Source: Fistularia commersonii (lineage: Eukaryota; Chordata; Actinopteri; Syngnathiformes; Fistulariidae). Taken from it: DNA of 64,000 bases. The stretch spans positions 11,935,001 through 11,999,000 of the forward strand of contig JBBMNZ010000030.1 in NCBI GenBank assembly GCA_037954325.1, read 5' to 3'. The notes beneath the pieces are model-generated. The model worked only from the letters and a program-made list of their open reading frames with translations, did not search any database and was not told the origin of the DNA. Both the position numbers and the translations under genes were made by a program. The first letter of the stretch is position 1; every line of letters begins with the position of its first letter. Shown one piece after another: positions 24,403-36,795 of the stretch.

Positions 24403-24770
24403 GGTGAAGGAGCGGTGCCTGTAGTCCAGCCCTTCCCTGGACATAAAGCCCAGCCGTCCTGTGGAGGAAACTCTTTGGGCTGCTCGTTTCTGGGTCTTTG
24501 TTCATTTGGTCGTGACCAAAAGTTGGTGAGAGTTGGAACCTTAATGGAGTTAGTACATGTTGAGACCTGCCTGTCTTATCCTGACTCCAAGGTACTTCAA
24601 CTCCTTCACTTGAGGCGATACTTCCCTTTCAACCGACTCAGACTTGGAACTTCGAGGGGCCGTGCCTCATCTGGGCCACCTCATCATACGTGGCTGCAAA
24701 CCACCTTTGTGGTTGCTGCTCCTAGAAATCCTCTCCAGCATGTTCACCCTGGGAATCGATGGCGAGGAGC
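24403..24770 (-). pseudogene. LINE-A reverse transcriptase fragment
   Basis: On the plus strand the sequence reads GCCCAGCCGTCCTGTGGAGG, later CTCCAAGGTACTTCAACTCC then TTCACTTGAGGCG, and then CTGCTCCTAGAAATCCTCTC. These are the reverse complement of a very common fish non-LTR retrotransposon in the region around the KYLGVLFT motif and upstream. Several short deletions and frameshifts are present. A plus-strand open frame of 201 codons across it is only an antisense shadow. The clade is uncertain; RTE/Rex3-like is possible. Confidence 0.65.
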
Positions 24771-25520
24771 AATCACAAAAACGTGCATTGATTTCTTTGC
24801 TTTCCAATCTAGTTTAAATTAACAGCCTTTTTGGCTTCTGCCAGTTATTACCACCAGACAATTCTTGCTTCTTATTGTGATGCAAACATTTGATTAATTG
24901 CATGTAGATGTTGCCATACTTGTATTTGGACTTTGATGATGAGGAGTAGCAGAGATTGGTTTTATTAATGACTTTGGATTTGTCTTAGTTTCCGCACAAA
25001 CACTGCGTCTGCTGTCACTCAGACTTGGTGCAAGTGCACTGTTGGTTTCACTTAAAATACAAATGGTCTGAAAATATATTCAAGAAATGAGCTTGTCCAT
25101 CTTATTTCTGCAATACGCGCCTTTCAGCGAGAGGACTTTGCATATCTGTTGTTGCTCCTTCAGCTGTAACAGAGGACTAAAAATCAAGAGAATTAAAAAG
25201 AGGCTGGGCGCGATGGCCTGGTGAAAATTGTCGGCCACTCAGGGCTCCTTTCCGTTCTGCTTCCTCAAGCTTTGACTGGCAGCTCCGGCGCAGCGTTTGT
25301 ATCATTCTCCCTCCTCCAGCGTGAACGTGATGCGCAGAGCCACGACGGCTATCCGTGCCGTGACACAACCAGTCCGCGTTCCCCAGAAAAACAGTGCTCA
25401 AATATACTCAGAGTGAATTTCAACCACACGGCAATGCGGGATGCGTATGTTCACCTCAGGAGATGGCATGGGGGAAATGCAAGAAAGAATGCCAACTAAA
25501 CATCGACATAATAGACGTAT
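24771..25520. other. No gene recognised
   Basis: The sequence is unique-looking. A 92-codon plus-strand frame at 25221-25499 has no known motif and is overlapped by antisense frames. Confidence 0.4.
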
Positions 25521-25604
25521 TACGTCTTCAGTGAGGGAATTCAAGTCCAGCTGCCACCACAAGATTTTACCATGACCTGGATGACCGGGAACCTCCTCAG
25601 ACAT
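25521..25604 (+). repeat. Inverted-arm repeat (IAR), 3' fragment
   Basis: ACGTCTTCAGTGAGGGAATT, CAAGTCCAGCTGCCACCACA and CCATGACCTGGATGACCGGG match the 3' arm of the family. The hammerhead-like core and the opposite arm are missing. Confidence 0.65.
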
Positions 25605-26959
25605 ATTCTGGAGCTCTCAATGCACGTCAGACATCGCTCTATCTTGAAAGCTAAAGCCATGCTTGCATTATTGTTTATTGCCATTGGAGATCAGTGTGGT
25701 CACCAACATGCTATTAGCACGATCATCACAGTTTATTTTATGTGCATTTACTTGTATGTGTCAGGGCTTAAAAAAAAGCCCAAATCATAGATGTGTTTTC
25801 AAACGGCTTCTGAAGGATTTCAGTCATGTGACTCTTTAGACAACAATAGCCCAAAACAAAACAAGTCTGTGTTTCTTCTAAAAGCCGATTGGTTGATGAG
25901 GTGTTGACTTTTTTTTCCCTTTCTGTGTGTAACCGTGAGTGTGACTGATGTTTAAATGGTCCAGGGAAACAAAGACGAATATGATTATGTTCAGCTTCCT
26001 GGCGAGAGCGGACTGTTTGGACAAGTGTGTGATCAGACCATTTAAATGGGTTTAATGAAAGAAAGAATACCTGCAAATTCAGACTGGAGTCGTATTTTCA
26101 TGCAAATCCGAAGTGTACCGATGCACAGTTGCTATTTTGGCCTTTTTCTTTCTGCAGTACAATAATTCCATTCAATTCTTTGCAACAATTTGACTCAGAT
26201 GACAATGTTGAATGTGCTACCCTTACATTTATAGGTAGAAAAAATTGTCTTGTAAACCTAAAGGGAAGTTAAATTGTAATTCCTGGACCCTTTAAACTAC
26301 TTGCATGGAGCTTTAAAGGCCCTGTATCCACAATTTATCGTCCCATCTCAAGGGTGGACCTTTAATTTAGATATATGTCGGTGTTCCTGCTCACATCTTG
26401 GGGGTTTTTATCGAATGTGTAAAAAAAATGACTAGGTCTGGGCCGGAGGTGAGTAACTCAGTGAGGAGTCTTCGTAAAATACAAACAAAATTTTGTTTTT
26501 TATTTCACCCATCTTTGGGTCTGAGCCCCTTTTGGTTGCCTCCATGAGTTCCAGAGCAGCTCTTCTGCAAATGTCCTCCAAAAATATAACATGGTGAACT
26601 CCTAACTGGTGCATTGCTCCGTGCAGGTTGCTTCTGCTTGCACTCAGTGTGTATTTCATGTCTCAGGTGCAACTGTAAGTCCTCTTGTGCAGCTGTAAGT
26701 TCCTCTCTGTCCACATAAATCAGTGGAGTATATAATGGCGTGCAGACAGCATCATGGTGTCTACAGCATTTCCTCTACAGAGGCTGTTTTCCTCCAACAG
26801 ACAAATGAGCATGTTCGGAGGGATGTCATCATATTTAGCTCTTATTTGCCTTTGCCACCAAGGGGGCTGATTGTGATTAGTTTCTCCCAGATTCAAAGCT
26901 CTACTTGGCACAATTTAAGTTCCTGGTGGGGTTTACAGCGAGACAATTCTTTTGAGATC
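25605..26959. other. No gene recognised
   Basis: The sequence is unique-looking with T-rich runs. A 105-codon plus-strand frame ends in the CT microsatellite and has no motif that I know. Confidence 0.4.
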
Positions 26960-26986
26960 TCGCTCTCTTTTTCTCTCTCTATCACC

Positions 26987-27039
<53 letters not shown>

Positions 27040-27061
27040 AATATATATATATATGTATATA
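26960..27061. repeat. (CT)n followed by (AT)n microsatellite
   Basis: Imperfect CT-rich sequence becomes pure CT repeats at about 26999-27038 and then switches to (AT)n at 27039-27061. Confidence 0.95.
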
Positions 27062-27120
27062 TCTACATCTTCATCTATAAATCTAAATACATATATATAT
27101 GTATATGTATATATCTACAT

Positions 27121-27124
27121 CTAC

Positions 27125-27196
<72 letters not shown>

Positions 27197-27212
27197 ATAT
27201 ATATATATATAA
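27121..27212. repeat. (ATCT)n microsatellite with (AT)n flank
   Basis: About 16 ATCT units at 27124-27187 are followed by TATATATATGTATATATATATATAT-like sequence, given here only as an AT-rich tail. Confidence 0.95.
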
Positions 27213-30200
27213 ATATGTTACGGTTTCTCAAAGAAATTGAGAATGGCTTAACAGTCGGTGGATCTGGCTTTAAATCATATCCCCGTTCTTTGAGGAATAG
27301 TCAAGTTGAGCAAATAAACTGACTGATACGATATGAGAAGTGTAACAGCCCGCTCTACACCTCCTCAATCTCACTCTCTCAGGTCAACAGCAAAGGATCC
27401 GACTCACGGATTGACTTATCTACCTGAGTCCAATTTTCATGTTCACTGACTGAAATGAGGGCCTCCGTTCCAGGATGAATTACACTTTTTTTTCTATCAG
27501 GCTTTGATAAACAAATCGAGCACTGCTTCAAGCCTCAATAGAAAAAAAAAAGGTCGCGTATACGGTCTGAATAAATCATAGGTTGGAGGCATTTTCGCAG
27601 AAACCTAAGCCACGAGTCCCTCCGCCTGCTCAGGGACAGTGAAGGCCGAACGGGCCTTGAAGCCCAGGTAACAACTCAAATTGTCTCTCTCCGTTTGCAT
27701 CCGAGTAAACTTTGACCCGCTTATCCGATGTTAATGTTCCTGTTATCTTGTCAGCGCCGGAGTGCAGCCCCCGCCCCCCGTGATCCATCTGCTAACATAG
27801 GCTGACCTAAAACACAGCCAGCCAGCAGGGGGCAATGAAGATCTTTTCACCTCACTTGCAGCCACGGGACCAACATGCACTCCAACCAGGCCGAGTCCTG
27901 CTCCTGACTTAACTCCTCGTACCCTTGGTTTCATCTAGAGATGTGTTCATGGGAAGAATGCACGGGTGTCTGTGCCACCACCGGTTTGGATTTGTCATTT
28001 AAATCAAACTGAAATGTCATTTGATGTTTTCTCTAAACCATCTGGTGCGGCCCGTCATACTTGTCAACCTTGAAGATAAACAAGATCATCTGCTAATTTG
28101 GCGGTTGAATCAGGCTCTTTTTCACCTGCTGTTAGATCAACAGCAACAGTCTTTACGGGGGAACTGATCCTGGAAATCACCTGGTTTTATTGTTAACATT
28201 TTTTAAATTGATACCAGGACGCCGTCAAATCTGCAGTCATTGATGATAGAGGAATATGCGACTGGAACTTTGCCGTCACTCAACGGGACCCGGGAAATGT
28301 AATTGATTGTGTGTTAGCTTCAATCCTGCTTTGAAGAGGGAGCTTACCACTCCAGAAGATCTGAGGAGAGCTGTGTCGGTCCTAGTCCATCCATTTACTG
28401 TACACGCCACGCTTGTATATTTGCTTCCGTGGATGCTGTTAATCCTTTCTCCAAAGCTTCCCTTTTTTTTATTGAGAGGGAATTCGTTCAGGTCTGGGAT
28501 CCTGTTTTCTGCTGAAAATTGATTGTGATCCCGGCGTCGCACAGCAGCCGCTGTGTCCTCGACATGCAGACTTCCACGCCAGGGACGTGATAGATGATGT
28601 CACCTGACGAGACACGGGTTTCTAACCCTCCAACGGGACGTCTTTTTAGTCCCTTTTAGTTATTCACGTGGCAGGCTTGGCAGCGCCCAGAGAAGCGTTC
28701 CCAGGACCGTGGCTAAACACCTGAGCTACTGCAAACTTTTGCGGCGCGTCTGTTTGCACATCTTAGTCACCTGTGCAACTTTTAGCAAGAAGGGAATTGA
28801 AATAACCCAGTCACTTTGATGTGGTCTGGCTGGATCTGCAGCGATACCGTATCCACCCATCTTTCTCCAGTTTATATTTCATAAGCCGGAACCAAAAAAA
28901 GGAGCAGCAGTTTTTTTTTCCGCAAGGCCGTTCGTAGGAAACCCATCGTCCACTCCAAAAGGCGAAGGGGCTGCTTTATCGCTGCTGCAGAGACATAAAT
29001 CGTTACAGTGGCTCCCCAACCTCAATGGACAGAAAAGCTGAATGGCCACATTGTATTTAAGGTCATGCCCCAGCTAATTTTGGCAAACATCTATTCTGTT
29101 TGCTAATCACTTTCAGTCAGACTGTTTTCCACACTTGGGCCAACACCAAGCAGGAAACAGCAGGAATGAGTAAACAGAGACAATATTACCTTTGCTGAAG
29201 GTTGGGTAAAAAGATAAACATTAGGTCCTTGTAATACTTTTTTTCTTTTTTAACCAGCTGTGTTTGATAACCATTTCTTGGTGTCAGTATATCCAGATAA
29301 TCTGTGGTATTCATATCTGCTATTGGTAGCCACCTCCTCGCTGATTGGTGTGAAGGTACCATTCGCACCTGTGGTTCTGTTGAATGAACTTTCCTTTGTG
29401 AGTGATAACCGGGAGGAATGGGTCGCATGCATTAGCATAATTGAATGGCTAAAATCAGTTTTGGAGCCTGTGTTGCAGGTCTGAAAGCACCGTTAGCAAA
29501 ATGGAGACCTGCCCATTTTTTTGGTTACGCAGACCACTCGGCAGAAGAAGCACTTGCTGCTCATCATACTGAAAGGAAAGCCCGCTAGCATTTAGCACAA
29601 AGGATCCATTCAGTGAGGGCTACTCACAGAGGTCATTTGTGGAAAGTGGATGGATTCATTTGTACACGATGGACAATTAGAGGCGGGTAATACAATATGT
29701 TATTTGATATTATTATTAAACTATGAGTGGAAATAAAGAGTGTATTCACCAGATGTCCAGGCAGGGATACTTCTCCCATTAGAAGTCAACTGGCCTATCA
29801 AATTCAAACTGCTCGTTGACTGCGACGACATTGTTCAGTACCCCAAAGCGCGAGGTGTTCCACCCAGTTGCAGAAATCTACCCAGACTTGAGCCAAAGCA
29901 CCGGGTTCTCCTGCATTCAGCAATCAATCTGATTGTTCACCTCACCCAACAACTCCACAACTGGCAGGTGACTGCAGCAAAATTGCCGAGATAACTAAAT
30001 AGAAATACTGCAGCTCAGCACATCGAGCTAACGCTGAACTTAAAACTAAACAAAGCAGAAGATACTGATCGTTTGAAATATAAAAGTTAACAAAGTAGTT
30101 CTTTGAAATAACAAAGGGAGGCAGCCGGGGGAACCACTGCTTCAAGATAAGGCCGATTGTCGATGGAGAACAATGGGTAGTGGTTTTATTGTTTTAGTCG

Positions 30201-30824
30201 CTGTCTCTAATTAATTATTTGAGTGAGTAGAGCCGTAGAGCGGTTGAAAGACCAGTAGCTCACAAAAGATTATTTCAAAGCGTGGTCAATATTTTTCCCA
30301 CTTTATTCTCAGTAGATAATATATCAGTATGGTCAGACTAATCACTTTTATTCATAAATATTTTTATCAGTAGTGTTTTACATTTTAAGTCTTTCCCAGA
30401 GCAAAAAAACATGCTGGTTTAATTCACTGACTTCACAAGACAAGACATTTCCATGGTGGACCTTCACACCTAGATGCGTGCACATGGTCAGAAGCACAGA
30501 TAACGGATCAGAAGACCGAACCAACAAGGAGGTGCATGGTATGGGAGTAGGATCTACCGGCACAGGAGGAACAATCTGCAACACTTTATATATTTCAAGC
30601 TTTAATGGTTGCAACAATTAAGGCTGTGCGGGAGAGCCAGCCACGCCTCCCACTGACATTGCAGAGAAGGACAGAGAAGATGGGGGGGAAACAAAAACAG
30701 GCACTATAAGAGCTTAGCTGGGAAGTGGAGAACATTATTCAAACCCAGAAACAGTAAGGGACATCGGGGTGGTCAACAGGCAGGGATCAAATTTATCATA
30801 ATAATATATTAAAAGCAATGCAGG
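27213..30824. other. Long unique stretch, no gene recognised
   Basis: This is the longest part of the window without a recognisable repeat. No exon-like open frame has known motifs; the longest frames are 79-89 codons on both strands and overlap one another. The portion 27570-28700 has balanced composition with few simple repeats and is a candidate for conserved noncoding DNA. A long T run lies at 28908-28920. Confidence 0.45.
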
Positions 30825-31020
30825 TGTAGCGCGGTGATTCCACCTTACAGCAGGGGTCTTAATGTTTTCCCTGTGCATGCGGTTCCTCCAGGTTCTCCAG
30901 TTCCACACACAGTCCAAAAAACATGCGGGAGGTTCATTGGAGACCCTACATCGTATGCCTGTATTTGTGCCCCTGTGTGGACCGGTGACAATCTAGGGTC
31001 AACCCTGACAAAAGCAATTT
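30825..31020 (+). repeat. tRNA-derived SINE copy, partial
   Basis: GTGTAGCGCGGTGATTCCAC resembles the SINE head. It is followed by GGTTCCTCCAGGTTCTCCAG, CACACACAGTCCAAAAAACA, GCGGGAGGTTCATTGGAGAC and CCTGTGTGGACCGGTGACAA. The B-box part is deleted, and the tail is reduced to an A-rich end. Confidence 0.6.
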
Positions 31021-31641
31021 AATTAAAAACACTTCTCCCATTCATTACTGTCCTTCTAATGAGATGTTTGGCATTGAGGGGTTCAGACCTGTGCTCCATG
31101 GAGTGAGTCCAGGAGAGAAGTAGTCTTGCCATTTTTTTATAGAATCTATGTTTCTTTGAATGTGTACCAGCTGATGATACCCAAGAGTCATGTCCTTGTT
31201 TTGAACAAAGACATTCCCATCTCCCAGAGGTAAAGAGGCAGGGTGGATGAGTTCTGCATCACAGGTTCAGATATGTGGTTCTCCACAGCCTCTTGATGGG
31301 GTCTACAAAGATTGCAGGTGAAGTGTCCTCCAGGGAGCGGGTCAATAGAGCTTTTCATGGAGCTTTTGTGAAGACGATAAGCAGGAGGTGACAGTGCTCA
31401 GCCTGTCCCCTCCGGGAATGTAAGTATGTGGCTGAGAGTTCCTTCCTTGAAACAATGTTTGAGAACAATTTTTGATAGATTTTTTTTGGACCCTTTCTCC
31501 TGGATTCAACGACTTCAAATAATTTGCGGCCTTGAACTGGACAGGAGTCATTCACTGTAGTGCAGGAGCTGCACAGAAAGAACTGAGACATAAATCAAAG
31601 TTTGAAATGTACTGACACGTACTAGTTCCATCTCTACATGC
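31021..31641. other. No gene recognised
   Basis: The stretch directly upstream of a LINE-A fragment could be older repeat sequence. Minus-strand frames of 69-78 codons overlap in different phases and have no motif that I recognise. Confidence 0.35.
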
Positions 31642-31850
31642 TCATGAAGCTTGGGTCATGACCAAAAGAATGGGGTCTTAGATAGAAGTGGCTGAAATGA
31701 GTTTGTTCCACAGGGGGGATGGACGTAATCTTAGAGATGGAGTTAGGAGGTCCAGGCATCTGGTGGAACCTTGGAGTAAAGCCACTGATCCTTTGTATGG
31801 AAGGAATAATTTCAGGTGGCAGAGACAGCTGAGAAGGATGCCACCCGTGA
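31642..31850 (+). pseudogene. LINE-A reverse transcriptase fragment
   Basis: The translation around CATGAAGCTTGGGTCATGAC gives EAWVMTKRMGS and then VAEMSLFHRGDGRNLRDGVR. It matches the LINE-A order (HELWVMTERTRSR, then AAEMSFLRR and SLRDRVR) that precedes the WLGHLVRMP-like motif. It is a short internal piece with frameshifts. Confidence 0.65.
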
Positions 31851-34017
31851 AGTGGTCGGAGTCACCCGAGAAGAGCTACAGCAAATCGCTGTAGACAAGG
31901 ACATCGGTCTGACCTTTTCTCATACCCGGACAATGAATGTGAGTTTGGATTCGTGTCTTGTATCCAGGGTCCTCCGAATGCAAAGAATGATGACCAAAAA
32001 GGAATTTCGAAACAGTTCCATGATTTTTCAGGTGCCAAAACAACATTGGAATTTGTAAGTAGTTCCCAAATCATATCTGCATAAGTTAGTTTAGACGTGA
32101 AGTTTGGATTGTTTCCTCATTCCTGGTGATCGGGGGCATCAAACCCACAGGAAAATGTAAAATGATTGGTGGATAAAGGATACATAGATGTTCTACCTCA
32201 TCATCATTTATAGAAGGGACAGGCATTTCAGGCTGTAAGAAACAATGACTCGAACACAATAAATTCAGAGGGTGAGCGAAACTCTGTGCTGGCATTCCTC
32301 CAGTGTGGGATTTGAGTCGGATTCCTTGGGTGGTAATAAAAAGGTTAATTGTGTTTTTCTCTGCTTCCTCCCTGTGTTAGTCCTGAAGTGTACCGTCTGA
32401 AGGAGTGGACACATCAATCAAGGCTTTGAAAGAAGAACTTTCCTCTCAAGCGACCGTCTCCTTTTATACGTATGTTTGCAATCCAGAAAGGCTTTGTAGA
32501 GCCAACGTATCCCATTTGTACTAATCTGCTAAAATATGGAGATCAAAATTGTCTTGGGCCATGGAGGAGGAGGGGGGGGGAGAGGAGAAGGAGACTGTAC
32601 TTTGCAGCGTCTCCTCTGGATCGAACATCTTTTGTTTTGTTTCTGACGTGAGGCTCGGAGTTAACTGGATAGAAGCGAGCTCTAACATCCAGTGTCATTT
32701 CCAGTTAACAGGATAATTATAAGGTAGTTTGGGATATATCAAATGTATTCATTGGTCGATTAAAAGAAAATTAATTGACATTGGCTTGTTCTCTCTTTGT
32801 CCCCGCCATTGAGAGTGCTGCATAAACAGTGTGGAAAGCGGGTAAATCAGAATGTTAAAAATACAAACAAACAGCTCGCCTGCATTAGGATTTTGGAGAT
32901 CTTGATTTGCAATCAAGGACAAAAGGAGAACAGCTCGTCTAAATGTGAAGCATGTTGGAACTGCAAAGGGCTACATCTTAAAACTCAGTAAGCTGGAACT
33001 GGCTGTAATGTAATGCTATTACAGGAGAAAACGGGTCAGGCCTGCTGAGGCATGGTTCAAAACGCTGCTCCGGGAGAGACGACTTCAACCATTGGAAACC
33101 AAATGTTTTCCAAAGAAAGCTGACCGCAATGTCCTTTTCTCGACCTTCTGCAGGAAAACAGAAACGACTCTGAACTAGAACAAAGGTAGGCCTTTGTAAA
33201 CTAATATTTTTAGAAGGGAACCATGGAAATGGCCTGTTTACTTGCTGAATGCTAATGCCTCATCTGCAGTGACATGTGGAGCATCTCAGCAGATCATTCT
33301 TCCAGCCATGGATGACCAGAGCTCCCCAACTGCACATCACTTTACATTGTGGCACTTGACATTAGGCTACTTACAGTAATTCTTGCACCTCAAAAAAAAC
33401 AACAAAAAAACTATCTTTCTGTCTATGACACTTTTAGTGCACTTACACTCGCTGCTTCTCTCTGCTTCATGGGGACAAGAATATTTCTAGTGTGTCAAGA
33501 GCGCTTAATGATGTCTTACCTGGAGCAGGCAGGTGACGGGCAGTCCTGATAGCGGTGGACAGCTGCCCTGCCAGGGGTTATTAATGAGCCTTCTTCTGGC
33601 CTGTTGGGGTCCATTAGAAGACTGCCTCACACTGCGAGAAGCCCTGACTTCTAGCATGGCATTTAAACCAATAACGTCTTTGGCACGCTTCTTAGCAGAA
33701 GATCTGTTTGACTAATCGCTATCCTACATCGGGGTGTTGCCCCTGATGCTCTGCGGTTGTGTCCTTGGGCAAAGGAGGGCGTTTGCCGTGTTTAGTTTTA
33801 CAGACATTTCGATCCGGGACACATTATCTAGTGAACGGTAATCCCATAAAAATTGCGCTGTTTGTGAAGTGGCCAGATTTCAGTGTTGTTCCCTTGAGGG
33901 GGCTAATCTGGGTTTTTCATGAGATTCTTCATTTCATCTCCTCAACTGTATGTTAAAGGATACTTTTAGCTGTTACTGGTGGAAGAAATCCCAATTACAG
34001 GTGAAACAAGTCCTTAT
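31851..34017. other. No gene recognised
   Basis: The sequence is unique-looking with no coding motif. A G-rich run lies at 32565-32585. The part at about 33728-33780 contains GTGTCCTTGGGCAAAGGAGG, a phrase seen in some fish repeats, but it is too short to call. Confidence 0.4.
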
Positions 34018-34090
34018 AGGAAGGCTACGGTGGGAGTTGAACCTTCTGGCTGTGGGGCGGGAGGGTTGCCCACTGCCCCACAACTGTAAT
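34018..34090 (-). repeat. tRNA-derived SINE head fragment
   Basis: On the minus strand GTGGGGCAGTGGGCAACCC precedes CCCCACAGCCAGAAGGTTCA and ACTCCCACC, in the order of the A-box and B-box regions of the SINE family at 2594-2924. Only the tRNA-like head is present. Confidence 0.5.
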
Positions 34091-34297
34091 ATACCAGTTT
34101 TGAACAACACCCCGTTAATGGCCGGATAGTGTTCTGGCAGTAAAGAGTCACTTTGCTTTGTCTCATTCGTACTAAATAGATAAAAAGGAATGGAAGCTCA
34201 AATGTCCACTGATACTCCTTGAATTCTTGCCACTTCTCCAAGATGAACTTTCTTTTGGTAACTGTCTGTGGAAGTACGGAGTTGACAAGACTATCCA

Positions 34298-34560
34298 AAT
34301 TCTTGTCTAAATCTAGTTGGATTAACTGGACTTGAATTTCTTCACTTGAAGATGTTTCAGCCCTCATCCCAGAGGCTCCCTCAGTTCAAATGACCTGGGG
34401 TGGGTGTCTCAATATGAGGTCAGGTCAGACCATTAGAACTGAAGAAGCCTCTGGGATGAGGCCTGAAACATATTCAAGTGAAGAAAGTTCAGTTAAAATG
34501 ACAAGAAGATTTGGACAAGAATTTATCATGACCTGGATAACTGAGAACCTCCAGGGACAT
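34298..34560. repeat. Inverted-arm repeat (IAR), copy 4, compact palindromic form
   Basis: The left arm at about 34298-34395 (minus orientation) and the right arm at about 34431-34530 (plus orientation) are inverted copies with only about 35 bp between them. The right arm carries AGAAGCCTCTGGGATGAGGC and CTGAAACATATTCAAGTGAA. The 3' end continues to CATGACCTGGATAACTGAGA. This copy is essentially a large hairpin. Confidence 0.65.
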
Positions 34561-34730
34561 GATTGTCCAACTTGGCAGATATCCATATGCATTGTATCAT
34601 TCAGCGAAGGTCCTGCCACGGAACACAGCTTGATACTTTGCCCAGCGTTTAGCATCACATGAATATTTGTTTGCAATTTAATTATTTCGCTGACACTGAA
34701 ACATGTTTTGGAGTTAACGGATGCGTCCTC

Positions 34731-34776
34731 GAAGAAGAAGAAGAAGAAGAAGAAGAAGAAGAAGAAGAAGAAGAAA
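34731..34776. repeat. (GAA)n microsatellite
   Basis: About 15 uninterrupted GAA units are present. They adjoin a possible SINE-like fragment downstream. Confidence 0.95.
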
Positions 34777-34799
34777 GCTCTGTACTTATCTGCTAAAGA

Positions 34800-34905
34800 A
34801 CACCATGACAGGGTAGGAGGAGCTCGGGAATCGACCAGGAAACTTTGGGGTCAAGACCACTGCCGCAACAACCTGAGTCTCACCATTCCACCATCGGATT
34901 GGGGT
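34800..34905 (-). repeat. Possible tRNA-like SINE fragment
   Basis: On the minus strand GCGGCAGTGGTCTTGACCC and TTTCCTGGTCGATTCCCGAG resemble the tRNA-like head with B box seen at 7341. The (GAA)n tract next to it could be its tail remnant. Evidence is limited to these motifs. Confidence 0.4.
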
Positions 34906-35873
34906 ACATGTGATGCCAGAAGATGACAAGATTTCTTTATTTTGGTCGACTGTGATGTTGAAGTCAGAGGGAAAAAGAAGAGACCAAATATGTACGAGCT
35001 CACAGTGACAGACTTGCTTCACTGTCAGACAACACAGACAACTCTGGGCACTCTGGGATTTGAGAGTCCACGGCTTTTACTGGATAATATCTAAACTCTT
35101 TGCCTCTTTTCAAAGCACGGCAAAGCTAACATCTCTGCTCATCTGCAATCCAAACTCAATACCATCGACTTGTAGCGGTGCCGCTTATCTCCTGCAGCTG
35201 CTCTGCAGGGTGAAAATAAGGAGCTGATAACAAAGCATAGCCGTACCTTTTCTGATTTGAAAAAAAAAAAAAGATAGTTAAACTGTTTATTTAGATTTAA
35301 TGACTGGATTTCTTGAAGTGAGCCACACATGGCAGGGAAGATGCAAACTTGTCAAAAGAAATGGGAACAGATGGATAGTCCAGCTCCGTGAAACCAGGGG
35401 CTTAGTGTCCTGTTTTGTGTCAAGGCAGGCCGGGCTGATTCAGGGGTTTGAGATGTATGCTGTTCCTGTGATTAGCGCTCCATCTGGCAGGGTGGACCGA
35501 GTAAGCGGCCAGGCTACTGCAGCCTGCCGCATGGAGCTCTGGGTGGGAGGGTCTTTCTATTGCATTTGGCAGCTGCACTCAATTGCTGTCCAGCCTGCAT
35601 CACAATGTCCGCAGGGATCAAACATCTGGCCAGAGAAGAACAATAAATCAGATGTCACACTCTCAGTGCTTATTCATGTTCTGTACCTTTGTTGTTTTGG
35701 ACAGATTTTCTTTGTTTGGATTTGGATGCAGGTACTGACAGATGAGAACGGGACTTTTTTATTTTCATGTAGTGAGATGTTCAAGTCACAGGTATTGTCA
35801 AGGTATATGTTTAAATTTTCACACTTTATGGAAAGAAAGTGACAAAATGGATGTGATCAAAAATGTCAAAAAG
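34906..35873. other. No gene recognised; longest unassigned open frame
   Basis: A plus-strand frame of 180 codons at 35300-35842 is among the longest not explained by a repeat. Its translation shows no signal peptide, membrane topology, cysteine pattern or family motif that I recognise. There is no evidence of splice sites or of conservation. I treat it as a chance frame. Confidence 0.35.
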
Positions 35874-35874
35874 G

Positions 35875-35985
<111 letters not shown>

Positions 35986-36057
35986 ATGTATGTATATAAA
36001 TATATATATGACAGCAGGGTGTAAGGAAAAGGCTGGCAGGGAATGCATGCTGGGAGC

Positions 36058-36465
36058 TGGGAGCACCATACAGGAAGATCTGTATTGACTATGGGCTTGA
36101 GGTCCTAGGACCATGATGGAAGACACCCCCAAAGGTGGTCCAGAAAGCCTAAACTGAGGTTCTGTGGGAGTTCCAGTTTCAAGTGGACAAGCTGCAAATG
36201 GTGTACCAAGCAGACATAGTGGTGCTGGTAAAGAAGCAGAAGAGATGGATATATCCAAAGTGACAACAACATCAGGCTGAAATGATGGCAGAAGTAGTAA
36301 AAGTAGTGATGGGGTTCCTTGGAGCAGGAACCTCAAGGCTAGGAGAATGGCTCCAGGATAATCCAGGAAGAGCATCTGATATTACTGTCCAGAAGAGCAC
36401 AGTCCTGTTAACATCTTGGATCCTGGACTAAACCCTCAAGTCCCTAGGCTTCTGGTAGAGGAGAG
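36058..36465 (+). pseudogene. C-terminal fragment of a LINE with a restriction-like endonuclease
   Basis: From 36156 the translation reads LWEFQFQVDKLQMVYQADI, then in another phase SDNNIRLK. Downstream it reads VVMGFLGAGTSRLGEWLQDN and ASDITVQKSTVL. This order matches the C-terminal domain of a fish non-LTR retrotransposon group (R2/NeSL/Dong-like) that cuts its target with a restriction-like nuclease domain downstream of the reverse transcriptase. The usual acidic motif (PDIVV then D in the IDVAIPSD block) is damaged: the proline is replaced by alanine and a frameshift removes the second block. The copy cannot be active. An N-terminally different fragment of the same kind of element is at 46921-47830. 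The clade name is uncertain. Confidence 0.65.
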
Positions 36466-36689
36466 TACCGTAGTTCCTCTCTCTGCACCCCTGCGTCTGA
36501 AGTTCTTTCTTGGCATTGAAACCAGACTGCTGCTCACAAAAGGCTCAAATCTGAAAAAACAAAACAAAAAAGTTGTGAATCTTACTGCCAACCTTCCTGC
36601 TCTGCCCACCAAGCAACGCCTGTCACGGTCCTGCCCAAACCGTCTGCGCTGTTCGGTAAACTGCAGAGTGATAGCTATCAGAGGGCAGA

Positions 36690-36795
36690 TGGTATTGCTC
36701 AAGGACGCTATTTCACAGACCGAAAAGGAGCGGGGGATCCGACCTGGGAACACCTGATTAAAACCCCGAGATCTGATTCATAGTCTACAGTGAGA
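36690..36795 (-). repeat. Possible tRNA-like interspersed repeat fragment
   Basis: GTATTGCTCAAGGACGCTAT, AGCGGGGGATCCGACCTGGG and CTGATTAAAACCCCGAGATC follow the order of the minus-strand head of a common fish repeat with a tRNA-like promoter. Only motif resemblance supports it. Confidence 0.35.

Noticed and set aside
24217..24822. A 201-codon open frame on the plus strand
   Set aside because: It is the antisense of a LINE-A reverse transcriptase fragment.
33728..33780. A SINE or repeat fragment around GTGTCCTTGGGCAA
   Set aside because: Only one short phrase matches, which is too little to call.
35300..35842. A 180-codon open frame on the plus strand
   Set aside because: No family motif, no splice-like context and no neighbouring exon were seen. 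A frame of this length is expected by chance in 64 kb searched in six phases.
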